The notes under the pieces were generated by a model that saw nothing but the letters and a program-made list of their open reading frames with translations, was not told the origin of the DNA and did no database searches. The position numbers and the translations under genes were made by a program. A stretch of 27,700 nucleotides of DNA from positions 1 through 27,700 of the forward strand of contig JAPLNJ010000599.1 of assembly GCA_026692885.1 (NCBI GenBank), in the 5' to 3' direction. Shown here one piece after another: positions 1-8,052 of the stretch; positions within the stretch are counted from its first letter, which is position 1, and every line of letters starts with the position of its first letter. Source of the DNA: Planctomycetota bacterium (lineage in GTDB: Bacteria; Planctomycetota; Planctomycetia; Pirellulales; Pirellulaceae).

Positions 1-834
1 TGCGCCAAGCCGATTTGGGGCCAACGGTACACCATGCGTTCGCCAGCGAACGTCGCCGCAGAAATGGCCTGGTTGAAGGGGATTGTCCGGCCCGATCATA
101 TCTGGTTTGCCGACGACATTTTCGGCCTGCAGGCGGAATGGATCGCAGAATTCGCGAGGGAAATTGAAACACGCGATGCCCGGATCCCTTTCACGATGCA
201 ATCGCGAGTCGATCTGATGCAGGACGTCAGCGTCGCCGGCTTGGCCCGCGCGGGGTGTGCCGAAGTCTGGTTAGGTGTGGAGAGCGGCAGCCAGCGAATT
301 CTGGATGCCATGCATAAAGGAATCACCGTGCCCCAGATCGAGACGGCGCGGCGGCGGCTGGGCGAGGCGGGCATCCGAGCGTGCTTCTTCCTGCAATTCG
401 GCTATCCCGGAGAGCAGTTCGAAGACATCATGGCGACGGTCCAGTTAGTGCGTGATCTCCTGCCGGACGAGATCGGCGTGAGCGTCAGTTATCCGCTGCC
501 CGGGACCAGATTCTTCGACTTGGTGAACCCCCAGCTGACGGGCAAGGACCACTGGGACGACAGCGCTGATTTGGCCATGCTGTTCCAGGGCACTTATCGC
601 ACGTCATTTTACCGTAAGCTCCACCAATTGCTCCATCGGGAGCTGGAGTTGCGGCAGCACTTGCAGGGCCGTACGGCACTGGAACACTCGTGGTTCGACG
701 CCTTGGACGGGCTGGCGCACGACTGGTTTGAGCTGGGACAAATGGAGGTCGAGGAACGCAGTCCGCAGCCGTCAACGTTGGAGCGAGACACCTTGCCGTT
801 TATCACGCCGGATTTGAGCAAACGGTGGAACTGA
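1..834 (+). CDS. Radical SAM protein, cobalamin-binding type (5'-truncated by window edge)
   Basis: The frame is open from base 1, so the first ATG (34) is internal and the gene begins outside the window. The visible 277 residues start at what looks like the last Cys of a CxxxCxxC cluster motif (C-A-K-P-I-W-G). They continue through the radical SAM barrel with WFADDIFGL, the ESGSQRILDAM strand/helix and the FGYPGE motif typical of B12-binding-domain radical SAM proteins. The family uses a [4Fe-4S] cluster to cleave SAM; members do methylations, C-C bond formation and rearrangements. The part seen is clearly paralogous to the next gene, which starts 4 bp after this stop. The N-terminal cobalamin domain is not in view, so its presence is inferred from the paralogue. 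The substrate is unknown. Confidence 0.88.
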   Translation, partial: CAKPIWGQRYTMRSPANVAAEMAWLKGIVRPDHIWFADDIFGLQAEWIAEFAREIETRDARIPFTMQSRVDLMQDVSVAGLARAGCAEVWLGVESGSQRILDAMHKGITVPQIETARRRLGEAGIRACFFLQFGYPGEQFEDIMATVQLVRDLLPDEIGVSVSYPLPGTRFFDLVNPQLTGKDHWDDSADLAMLFQGTYRTSFYRKLHQLLHRELELRQHLQGRTALEHSWFDALDGLAHDWFELGQMEVEERSPQPSTLERDTLPFITPDLSKRWN

Positions 835-838
835 TCTC

Positions 839-2230
839 ATGGCGGACATCCTGCTCACACACGGGTACTTCTTGAGCGAGGACGAGAAAGAGCGCGAGAT
901 CATGAAGCCCTATCCGCCACTGGGGCTGCTCTACCTCTCCGCCTACCTGAAGCGGGCCGGTTTCTCAGTCGAGGTGTTCGACGCCACCTTTGCCACGCGC
1001 GGCGAGCTCTACGACCGCTTGAGCGCCGGCCCCGCCGGCGTGCTCGGCGTTTACACGAATCTCCTGACGCGCCGCTCGGTGCTGGACCTCATTCGCGAAG
1101 CCCAGCAGCACGGTTGGCGCGTAGTTCTGGGCGGCCCCGAAGCGGCCAACTACCCCGGACAATATCTGCTCCACGGCGCAGATGCCGTGGTCGTGGGCGA
1201 AGGCGAACAGACGCTCGCCGAACTATTGCCGCGTCTGACCCGTGGCGGAGGCCACGATCTGTCAGGCGTCGCGGGCGTCGTCTACCTCGACGGCCAGGGG
1301 CAGGTGGTGCAGAACGCAGCGCGCGCGCTCCTTGCCGACCTGGATGCGGAGCCCTGGCCGGATCGAGGTTGTATCGACTTGCGCCGGTATGTCTCGGTGT
1401 GGCGCGAACATCACGGCGCGGGGAGTCTGAATCTGATCACGGGCCGAGGCTGCCCCTACCAATGCCGTTGGTGCTCGCACGCCGTGTTCGGCACTACCCA
1501 TCGCCGCCGCAGCTATTTCGACTGCGCCGACGAACTCGAGTTCCTTCACAGAACCTACGGGCTGGATCAGGTGTGGTACGCGGACGATGTCTTTACCATC
1601 CATCATCGCTGGTTGTTCCAGTACGCTGCGGAGTTGCGGCGACGGAAACTGAAGGTGCCGTTTGAGACCATCTCGCGGGCCGATCGCCTGGCGACGGACG
1701 AGGTCTTGGCCACGCTGGCCGACATGGGCTGTCAGCGGATTTGGATCGGTTCGGAGAGCGGCAGTCAGCGGATCCTGGATGCCATGCGTCGCGACGTCAC
1801 TGTGGAGCAGGTCCTGTGGGCGGTCAAGGCGGCTCAACGTCACGGCATCCAGGTGGGCATGTTTCTGATGTGGGGCTACGAAGGTGAAGGGATCGAGGAT
1901 ATCGCGGCGACGGTCGAGCATGTCAAGCGCTGCGACCCAGACGTCTTTTTCACGACGGTGGCCTACCCGATCAAGAACACGGCCTACTTCGAGGCGGTGG
2001 CCGACCGCGTGCACTTGGACAAGGCTTGGTCTGAGGCCACCGACCGGGATTACCGAGTGCGGGGACAGCGTTCCGGGGCGTATTACAAAAACGCCGACCG
2101 GTGGCTACGCGGAGAAGTCGCCGCGTGCCGCGTGGCGGGGACGGACGCGATGGCGGCGGATCAGCATCGGCGGGAAGCGCAATTGGCCCGCCAAGCCATG
2201 TTGGCCGAGTTGGCCGAGACGGAGGCTTAA
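839..2230 (+). CDS. B12-binding-domain radical SAM protein
   Basis: This 463-residue protein has the two-domain layout of the cobalamin-dependent radical SAM group (BchE/P-methylase-like). Residues about 1-150 form a Rossmann-like B12-binding domain, with a PYPPLGLLYLSAYLKRAGF start and GADAVVVGEGE near its end. The radical SAM barrel has its cluster motif at C205, C209 and C212 (CPYQCRWC). No DxHxxG cobalamin-ligand motif was seen, as is common in this subgroup. The barrel repeats motifs of the upstream gene (WYADDVF, ESGSQRILDAM), so the two are tandem paralogues. The ATG at 839 lies 4 bp after the preceding stop, and the next gene starts 2 bp after this stop, indicating one operon. It could be a methylase or another radical enzyme; the sequence alone does not decide. 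Confidence 0.92.
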   Translation: MADILLTHGYFLSEDEKEREIMKPYPPLGLLYLSAYLKRAGFSVEVFDATFATRGELYDRLSAGPAGVLGVYTNLLTRRSVLDLIREAQQHGWRVVLGGPEAANYPGQYLLHGADAVVVGEGEQTLAELLPRLTRGGGHDLSGVAGVVYLDGQGQVVQNAARALLADLDAEPWPDRGCIDLRRYVSVWREHHGAGSLNLITGRGCPYQCRWCSHAVFGTTHRRRSYFDCADELEFLHRTYGLDQVWYADDVFTIHHRWLFQYAAELRRRKLKVPFETISRADRLATDEVLATLADMGCQRIWIGSESGSQRILDAMRRDVTVEQVLWAVKAAQRHGIQVGMFLMWGYEGEGIEDIAATVEHVKRCDPDVFFTTVAYPIKNTAYFEAVADRVHLDKAWSEATDRDYRVRGQRSGAYYKNADRWLRGEVAACRVAGTDAMAADQHRREAQLARQAMLAELAETEA

Positions 2231-2232
2231 GC

Positions 2233-3012
2233 ATGTCCGCCACGACGTTTCCGTTTGATGATCTGGCCGCGGACTATGACGAGCGGTTCTGCCGCACGCG
2301 CATCGGCACGCTCATGCGGCAGGCGGTCTGGCGGCGGCTGGCAGCTCGTTTTTCGGCCGGCCAGCGGATCTTGGAGTTGAATTGCGGCACCGGCGAGGAC
2401 GCGGTGTACCTGGGGCGGAACGGGGTCCGCGTGCTGGCCACGGACCGGTCGGCCAAAATGGTCGAACAAACGCAGGACAAGGTAGCCGCCGCGGGACTGC
2501 AGGGCCAGGTCCAGGTTCGTCAACTGGCGTTCGAGGACTTGGATCGATTGCAGGCCGGCCCATTCGACGGCGTCCTGTCCAATTTCGGCGGGCTCAACTG
2601 CGTGTCGGATCGCGCGGCCGTGGCTCGAGCCTTGGCCGGCCAGCTGCGGGCCGGCGCGTCCGCCGTGCTGTGCGTGATGGGGCCCCTGGTCGTCTGGGAA
2701 TGGATCTGGTACTTGGCGCACGGCCAGCCGCGGGTTGCCTTCCGGCGTTTGACGGCCGGCGGTGTTGCCTGGCGCGGCTTGCGGATTCACTACCCGTCCA
2801 TTCGGCGGCTGCGGCGGGAGTTCGGGCCTTGGTTTCACGCTCGCAGGACGAGCGCGCTGGGCGCCTTGCTGCCCCCGCCATTCATGGAATCCTGGGCCGG
2901 CGCGCACCCGCAGCTGCTCGCACACCTGGAGCATTGGGAGCGTCGCCTGGAACGGCTGCCTCCGTTGCCGTGGCTGGCCGACCACTATCTGCTCGAATTG
3001 GAGCGTGTATGA
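2233..3012 (+). CDS. Class I SAM-dependent methyltransferase
   Basis: A 259-residue protein with SAM motif I at ILELNCGTGEDAVYL, the acidic strand-2 end in VLATDRSAKM, and a motif IV-like strand at FDGVLSNFGGLNC. This fits a class I (UbiE/type 11-like) methyltransferase that transfers a methyl group from SAM to a small molecule. The C-terminal half is rich in Trp and Arg and is probably the substrate lid. The ATG at 2233 was chosen because it follows the previous stop by 2 bp; the frame is open further upstream but overlaps the radical SAM gene. The stop overlaps the next start in an ATGA arrangement, suggesting translational coupling. The acceptor substrate is unknown. Confidence 0.88.
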   Translation: MSATTFPFDDLAADYDERFCRTRIGTLMRQAVWRRLAARFSAGQRILELNCGTGEDAVYLGRNGVRVLATDRSAKMVEQTQDKVAAAGLQGQVQVRQLAFEDLDRLQAGPFDGVLSNFGGLNCVSDRAAVARALAGQLRAGASAVLCVMGPLVVWEWIWYLAHGQPRVAFRRLTAGGVAWRGLRIHYPSIRRLRREFGPWFHARRTSALGALLPPPFMESWAGAHPQLLAHLEHWERRLERLPPLPWLADHYLLELERV

Positions 3013-3932
3013 CGCGCGCGAGTGACTGGCCCTTGACGTGCCCGGCCTGCCGGACGCCGCTGGGCATCCCGGCGGCGGGCGACTGCCAGCTTGGTTGTCC
3101 GCGCTGCGGGCAAGGGTACGAGTGCACGGACGGCATCTGGTGCTTCCTGCCGACCGCACGGCGGGCGTTCTTTGAACCGTTTCTGCGCGACTACACACGC
3201 ATCCGGATTGCCGAGGGGCGAGGCTCGGCCTCCGCGGATTTTTATCGGAGCCTCCCCGCGTGCGAAAGCAGCCATCCGCTGGCCTGGCAGTGGTCGCTCC
3301 GCTGGCGGACCTTTGATTGTCTTTGCGGCCGGGTGCTGGCCGATCTCGGATCGGGTCTCAAGGTGCTCGATTTGGGCGCCGGGGTGGGTTGGCTGAGTAA
3401 CCGGTTGAGCTTGCTAGGCCATTGTCCCTGCGCGGTCGAGTTGAGCGATGACGGCCAGGATGGGCTGGGGGCCGCGCGTCATTACGCGCCCCGTTGGCCG
3501 CGTTTGCGGGCCGAGTTCGACCGTCTGCCCCTGGCCGACGCAATCGCGGATGTGGCGATCTACAACGCCAGCTTACATTACAGCACCGACTATCGAGTTA
3601 CCTTGCGGGAGGCGTTGCGGGTCTTGCGCCCCGGCGGTAGGATCGTCGTGCTGGAGACGCCCGTTTACCGTCGTGAAGAGAGCGGACGACAGATGTTGGC
3701 CGAGCGCCACGCCGATTTCGAACGTCGGTACGGGACCCGCTCCGACCAGCTACCCAGTCAGGGTTTCTTGACGTGGGCGATGATCGGCCAATTGGCTGGC
3801 GAGCTCGGCGTGCGGTGGGAACGCCACCGACCCTGGTACGGCTGGCGGTGGGCGCTGCGACCCTGGCTAGCGCGGCTGAAACGCCGACGGGAACCCAGCA
3901 CGTTCGCGGTGCTCGTGATGCAAGTTCCTTAG
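3009..3932 (+). CDS. Zinc-ribbon class I methyltransferase
   Basis: A 307-residue protein. Residues 11-33 make a four-Cys zinc ribbon (C11, C14, C30, C33) like the Trm112-type or RlmA-type ribbon fused to some methyltransferases. A class I methyltransferase domain follows, with motif I VLDLGAGVGWLSNRL, a motif IV region in ADVAIYNASLHY and the post-motif VLRPGGRIVVLETP. This pattern (ribbon plus type 11 methyltransferase) is frequent in biosynthetic and surface-glycan loci. The start at 3009 overlaps the upstream stop by 4 bp; the frame is open well upstream, but that part overlaps the preceding methyltransferase. The substrate cannot be read from the sequence. The two adjacent methyltransferases are not close copies of one another. 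Confidence 0.88.
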   Translation: MTRASDWPLTCPACRTPLGIPAAGDCQLGCPRCGQGYECTDGIWCFLPTARRAFFEPFLRDYTRIRIAEGRGSASADFYRSLPACESSHPLAWQWSLRWRTFDCLCGRVLADLGSGLKVLDLGAGVGWLSNRLSLLGHCPCAVELSDDGQDGLGAARHYAPRWPRLRAEFDRLPLADAIADVAIYNASLHYSTDYRVTLREALRVLRPGGRIVVLETPVYRREESGRQMLAERHADFERRYGTRSDQLPSQGFLTWAMIGQLAGELGVRWERHRPWYGWRWALRPWLARLKRRREPSTFAVLVMQVP

Positions 3933-3945
3933 CGCGGCGGTGCCC

Positions 3946-5076
3946 ATGAGAACGGATTCCAAGGATTGGACAGCACGCGAATTCGCCACCGGCGGGCAGC
4001 TCATCAACGACCCCGCAGCTGAGCCGCTGCCGCGCGTTGACCCCATTCAAGCACTGCCTATCGTGGTGCTGTTTCCGCACAGCGGCTGCAATTGCCGCTG
4101 CCTGATGTGCGACATTTGGCGGAAGCGGGAACGGCAGGAAATCGCGCCGGAGGATGTCGCTCGGTGGTTGCCGGAATGGCGCGGACTCAACGTGCAGCGC
4201 GTTGTGCTCAGCGGCGGAGAGCCGTTGCTGCACTCCGATCTGTGGCGTTTGTGCGACCCTCTACGGCAGGCGGGAATGGCGATCACGGTGCTCACGACGG
4301 GGCTATTGCTCAAGCGGGATGCGGAGTCACTGGCGCGCTACTGCGACGACGTGATCGTCAGTCTGGACGGCCCTCGAGACGTCCACAACCAGATTCGCAA
4401 CGTGCCGCAAGCCTATGAACGATTGGCAGAGGGCGTGTCCGCCGTCCGACGGGCAAATCCTGGGGCGCGAATCAGCGGCCGTTGCACGGTCCAGCGGCGC
4501 AACTTCGGCTGTCTGCGAGCGACGGTTGCCGCGGCCCACGAGTTGGGCTTGAAGTGGCTCAGTTTTCTGGCGGCGGACGTCCGTACGGAAGCCTTTCACC
4601 GGCCTGGCGGTTGGACTCACGACCGCGTGGCCTCGGTCGCACTCGAGGCAGACGACCTGCCGCAATTGGCCGCAGAACTTGCCGCGTTGGAGCGTGACTG
4701 TGCTGCGGACTTGGCCAGCGGGTACATCCGCGAAAGTCCCGAAAAACTCCGGCGCTGTTTGGTCGAGTACTTCCGCGCACTCGTCGGCCGAGGCGGCTTT
4801 CCGCCCTTGCGGTGCAACGCCCCTTGGGTCTCGACCGTCATTGAAACTGAGGGGACCGTGCGCCCCTGCTTCTTCCAGCCGCCGCTGGGGAACGTCTTTG
4901 CGGTCGGCGGGCTCGCTGCCGTCCTCAACGCTCCGCAGGCCATAGCCTGGCGCCGGGCCTTGGATGTCCGCCGGAACGAGATCTGCCGGAAATGCGTTTG
5001 TACCTTGTCCTGGAAAGGGGAGGCTTGTTCGGTGCCCCCTGCCGTAGCCTTGGGAGGTCGGGGAACCAATCCATGA
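3946..5076 (+). CDS. Radical SAM protein with SPASM-like C-terminus (MoaA-like)
   Basis: A 376-residue protein with the cluster motif at C48, C52 and C55 (GCNCRCLMCDIW), the VVLSGGEPLLH strand typical of MoaA/NirJ/PqqE-type radical SAM enzymes, and VIVSLDGPRDVHN. The C-terminal third holds a Cys-rich region (RCNAPW..., VRPCFFQPPLGNV..., ICRKCVC) that fits a SPASM or twitch domain carrying an auxiliary [4Fe-4S] cluster. Such enzymes modify peptides (RiPPs), sugars or other small molecules. No precursor peptide was recognised nearby, so a RiPP role is not supported. Start: ATG 3946 is preferred over GTG 3940 two codons earlier. The gene follows the zinc-ribbon methyltransferase by 13 bp and overlaps the GNAT gene by 4 bp (ATGA). 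Confidence 0.9.
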   Translation: MRTDSKDWTAREFATGGQLINDPAAEPLPRVDPIQALPIVVLFPHSGCNCRCLMCDIWRKRERQEIAPEDVARWLPEWRGLNVQRVVLSGGEPLLHSDLWRLCDPLRQAGMAITVLTTGLLLKRDAESLARYCDDVIVSLDGPRDVHNQIRNVPQAYERLAEGVSAVRRANPGARISGRCTVQRRNFGCLRATVAAAHELGLKWLSFLAADVRTEAFHRPGGWTHDRVASVALEADDLPQLAAELAALERDCAADLASGYIRESPEKLRRCLVEYFRALVGRGGFPPLRCNAPWVSTVIETEGTVRPCFFQPPLGNVFAVGGLAAVLNAPQAIAWRRALDVRRNEICRKCVCTLSWKGEACSVPPAVALGGRGTNP

Positions 5077-6167
5077 GTGCTTGCGATTTCGTCGGGCCGA
5101 CGACTCCAAGACCAGCCCGTGCTGACTGGACGATCCGCCCCTATCAGCCCGGTGACGAACGTCAGCTCGTCGGGCTCTTTCAGACCTGTTTCCACCGGCC
5201 GATCACGGAAGCCCACTGGCGTTGGAAACTGCGCGGCTTCGACACCTCGATCGACAATGTCTGGGTGGCGGAAGCCGACGGCCGAATCATCGGACACTAC
5301 GGCGGTATGCCGGTCCGCATTTGGCTGAGCGGTCAGGAGCATCGCGCGATGGTCGCCGTCGATAGCATGCTGCATCCTGGCTATCAGGGCCGCTGGGTAT
5401 TCATGAAGCTACTCCGCCAGGCACACCAGGTTTGGCGGTCATCCGGCGTCACTTTTTGGCTCGGCTTGCCGAATGAGAATTGGGGGGCGGCGCGCAAAAA
5501 ACGGTTGGGGATACAAGACGTTTTCTCATTGAACTGGAAAATCCGTCCCTTCCATATTGAACACCTCTTGGCCCGCCGCTGTCAGTTGCCTTGGCCCCGG
5601 TCGTGGACGCCCTTGAGCGCAGTCTGGAACCGATTCTGGGACGGAAAGCGGGCGATCGACCGGAAGATTGAGTTGATCCCGGTCACGCAGGTCACGCCCG
5701 AATTCGATGCGTTATGGCAATCCGCGCGGCCGCATCTCCGCGTCTCGATCATCCGGGATGCGAACTGGGTCCAGTGGCGTTTTCTGGCCTCGCCGGATCG
5801 CCAGTATCAGGTCCTGTTGGCCGCCCGCTCGGGCACGCCCGTCGGCTACGCGGCTTATCGGATTGAGGAGCAGAACTCCCGGCTGGCGCTGCTGGCCGAA
5901 TTGTTCGTGGATCCGTCATGTCCGCAAAGTTATCCCGGCGTTTTGGGAGCGACCGTCCGCCATTTCCGGCAACTCGGCGTGGACGCTGCAGTGACGCTGG
6001 CGATCCCGCAGACTTCCACTGCCAGACTGCTGGACCAGGCCGGATTCCGCTTCGGCAGGGGCGGTAGCTTTGGCGTCAGCCTGCTCCCGCTCGCGGATCA
6101 CCTTGACCAGGCCGTCAACGACCCGCAGGCTTGGTGGATGGGCGGGGGCGATTTTGATGTCATTTAA
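5073..6167 (+). CDS. GNAT-family N-acyltransferase
   Basis: A 364-residue protein. The N-terminal GNAT domain (about residues 15-145) shows TIRPYQPGDERQLVGLF, VAEADGRIIGHYGGMP, and the motif-A-like stretch VDSMLHPGYQGRWVFMKL that binds the CoA pyrophosphate. The second half (LAARSGTPVGYAAYRI ... QAGFRFGRGG) looks like a further degenerate GNAT-like domain. The end, WWMGGGDFDVI, resembles the tail of acetyltransferases I associate with exopolysaccharide loci; that is recollection, not a search. The likely reaction is acyl transfer from acyl-CoA to an amine. It overlaps the upstream radical SAM gene by 4 bp and the downstream deacetylase by 11 bp, so an acylation/deacylation pair is encoded together. 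Substrate unknown. Confidence 0.85.
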   Translation: MSACDFVGPTTPRPARADWTIRPYQPGDERQLVGLFQTCFHRPITEAHWRWKLRGFDTSIDNVWVAEADGRIIGHYGGMPVRIWLSGQEHRAMVAVDSMLHPGYQGRWVFMKLLRQAHQVWRSSGVTFWLGLPNENWGAARKKRLGIQDVFSLNWKIRPFHIEHLLARRCQLPWPRSWTPLSAVWNRFWDGKRAIDRKIELIPVTQVTPEFDALWQSARPHLRVSIIRDANWVQWRFLASPDRQYQVLLAARSGTPVGYAAYRIEEQNSRLALLAELFVDPSCPQSYPGVLGATVRHFRQLGVDAAVTLAIPQTSTARLLDQAGFRFGRGGSFGVSLLPLADHLDQAVNDPQAWWMGGGDFDVI

Positions 6168-7056
6168 GACGCCTCTCCGGGCCGCCCGGGCGCTGGCCGC
6201 CAGCGGGACGCAGTGGATTTGGGAGCAGGGCCTCTGCATCGCGGGTTGCTGGACCAAGCCAGTCGTGCGGCGTTGGGATTCGCCCGGCGCCCAACAGGTA
6301 CTCGTCATCGCTCCGCATCCGGACGACGAGGCCCTGGGTTGCGCCGGTACGCTGCTTGCACACCGACGCGCAAAAGATGACATCTGGGTGGTGCATGTCA
6401 CCGATGGGCGTCGTTCACGGGCCCGACGACTCGACGCGGCGGAGATGGCCCGGCAGCGGAAAACCGAAGCGGAGAACGCGGCACACCTGTTGGGGATCCA
6501 GCGCTTCGCATGGTTGGGGCTTCCGGAAAGAGATTGGTCGACGGAGGATCTGCGGAGCCGGCTGGTGACGCTGCTCGACGTGTTCTCGCCTTCGATTATC
6601 TACGCGCCGTCGCTGGTGGATTTCCATCCCGAGCACATTCGCGTGGCCCAGGCCATCGCCTTAGCCCTGCTCGAACACCGACAGTCGCCGGAATTTCCGC
6701 CCGTGATTCGGGCCTATCCGATGCAGGTCCCGCTGACCGCCTGCTTGACGAACGTGATTACCGATGTCTCATGCGACCAGGCCGCCATCAAGGCGGTGTT
6801 CGATACCTATCTCACGCAACGTAATAGCTTACTGCGCGGACTGCGGCTGCGGCGTTACGCGGCTTGCTTCTACCGCGTCGGCAGTCTAGTCGAGGAGTTC
6901 TGGGAGCTGTCCGTCGAGCACTATGCGGCCCTTCACCGGGAATTGCGTCTGCTCGATCGCGGTGGTCCCTTTCGAGGTCTTCGCTACCACCCGTTCTCTG
7001 ACCCGCTCAGCTATCTCCAAGGCCGATCGCTCCGCCGCAGGCTGAACCGGCGTTGA
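6157..7056 (+). CDS. PIG-L (LmbE-like) family deacetylase
   Basis: A 299-residue protein with the family's zinc site: APHPDDEALGCAG with H54, D56 and D57, and the later FHPEH with H157 and H160. PIG-L enzymes are zinc-dependent N-deacetylases acting on GlcNAc-containing lipids, mycothiol or bacillithiol precursors and antibiotic intermediates. The ATG at 6157 lies inside the end of the GNAT gene (11-bp overlap); the frame is open upstream to 6070 but only as overlap. Being next to an acyltransferase suggests amino-sugar processing (inference). The C-terminal part (about 180-299) is Arg-rich and less typical. This is the last intact gene of the first cluster: the repeat element and a broken radical SAM gene follow at once. 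Confidence 0.9.
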   Translation: MSFKTPLRAARALAASGTQWIWEQGLCIAGCWTKPVVRRWDSPGAQQVLVIAPHPDDEALGCAGTLLAHRRAKDDIWVVHVTDGRRSRARRLDAAEMARQRKTEAENAAHLLGIQRFAWLGLPERDWSTEDLRSRLVTLLDVFSPSIIYAPSLVDFHPEHIRVAQAIALALLEHRQSPEFPPVIRAYPMQVPLTACLTNVITDVSCDQAAIKAVFDTYLTQRNSLLRGLRLRRYAACFYRVGSLVEEFWELSVEHYAALHRELRLLDRGGPFRGLRYHPFSDPLSYLQGRSLRRRLNRR

Positions 7057-7092
7057 CGTGGCTTTTGCATTTGCCGTTCCGCCCCTCACCCC

Positions 7093-7222
7093 AACGCCGT
7101 TAAGGATTTTGGTAGCCGAATTCGCCAGAATTCGGGTGTTTGGCGTGAATCCCCGAAGTCTGGCGACTTCGGCTACGATGTACGTACCGGTTTTTGCCCC
7201 CGTCAAGATTCTCAACGGCGTT
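7093..7222 (+). mobile_element. MITE-like element, family A, copy 1
   Basis: A 130-bp non-coding element. Its ends are inverted repeats (AACGCCGTT at left, AACGGCGTT at right, extended imperfectly inward). It is bracketed by a 12-bp direct repeat GCCCCTCACCCC at 7081-7092 and 7223-7234, a candidate target duplication. The 65-bp core (7112-7176) folds as a nested palindrome: outer arms GTAGCCGAA/TTCGGCTAC, with two inner hairpins, CCGAATTC with loop gcca and CCGAAGTC with loop tggc. A near-identical copy lies at 27355-27476 in opposite orientation (2 core differences by eye), and diverged cores lie at 12573-12640 and 14511-14594. It has no coding capacity, so it would need a transposase in trans. 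Confidence 0.75.
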
Positions 7223-7264
7223 GCCCCTCACCCCCACCCTCTCCCCGAAGTACCGGGGCGAGGA

Positions 7265-7684
7265 TTCCCGTTCATCGTCGGCTTTCCCGGCGAAAGCGAC
7301 GCGAGTGTCCGGGCCAGCCTGGATGTCGCCAAACGCCTGGGCGCGATGAGCCCCAAGTTTGAGACCCCGGTGTTTTACTTCCGGCCCTACCCGGGCACGC
7401 AGATCACCACGGAAGCGGTCCGCAACGGTTTTGCCTTGCCGTGCTCCCTGGAGGACTGGGCGACCTTTGATTACGTCGGCTCGATCGGCCCCTGGGTTTC
7501 CGCCGCCAAGTACCGGCTCGTGGAGCGATTCAAGTTCTACCAGCGGCTGGCTTGCGCACCGGCGAGACTCTGGAAGCAGCTGTGGCAGCGTCTGGCCCGC
7601 TGGCGACTGGACCACGACTGCTATGCGCTACCGCTGGAGAAAACCGTGAGCGAATGGCTTTTCCCGCGCCCGCGTTTGAGTTGA
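7265..7684 (+). pseudogene. C-terminal remnant of a radical SAM protein
   Basis: From FPFIVGFPGESDASVRAS onward the translation matches the end of a cobalamin-type radical SAM barrel (the FGYPGE-like motif, then the YFRPYPGT strand), followed by a C-terminal tail ending PRPRLS. The cluster-binding CxxxCxxC part and the whole N-terminus are missing. Upstream the frame stays open through the family A element back to about 7058, but that part is repeat-derived and has no homology signal. The fragment is therefore best read as a 5'-truncated gene whose front was lost at the repeat. The peptide differs from the other radical SAM genes here, so it was probably a separate family member of the same operon. 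A short chimeric protein could still be made. Confidence 0.72.
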
Positions 7685-8040
7685 GCAGTCGTCACTGTTC
7701 TCAAGCACCGGTCAGCCGTTTCTGGCCACTTCCCCGCGTGTCAAGCCCCGGGGCCTTGCCGTTCAAGCTGAATGTCAAATCGGAGTCAGCCGCCGTAAAC
7801 GCCATCAAGGCAATGTTTCAGTTCACGACGCCCTTGACGGATCAACAGGCACAAACAAAACTGAGCGCCGTTCGCAAATCGCAGCTAATCAATTTTGACT
7901 CGAATGGCAAAGTGCTCAAGGGCGACGGCTAACCTGCCGATCAACCGGACACGCCACGCCAGACACAGGCACGGCAGGCATGGGCATGGCGTCGACCGCA
8001 GTTGCCTGGTATCATCTGGCTGGGTCCAAGACGATCGGTC
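7685..8040. other. Intergenic stretch with a weak ORF remnant
   Basis: No gene is convincing here. The plus strand keeps an open frame ending in a stop at 7930-7932 whose last 50 or so residues (LPFKLNVKSESAAVNAIKAM ... FDSNGKVLKGDG) read like protein rather than noise. There is no good start codon or ribosome site and I do not recognise the family, so it may be the tail of another lost gene. A TATCAT (8010-8015) resembles a -10 box for the downstream pair, but no matching -35 was found. Confidence 0.35.
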
Positions 8041-8052
8041 AAGGAGAATCGC

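Noticed and set aside
2101..2232. N-terminal extension of the first methyltransferase
   Set aside because: It overlaps the radical SAM gene; the ATG at 2233 right after the stop fits the operon spacing.
7112..7176. tRNA-like gene from the cloverleaf-shaped core
   Set aside because: Arms and loops do not match tRNA conserved positions (no T-loop TTCRA, no CCA-end acceptor stem), and copies are inverted-repeat elements.
3946..8052. RiPP system around the SPASM radical SAM gene
   Set aside because: No short precursor-like gene with a leader/core or Cys/Thr-rich repeats was found beside it; the weak remnant at 7760-7932 has no start signal.
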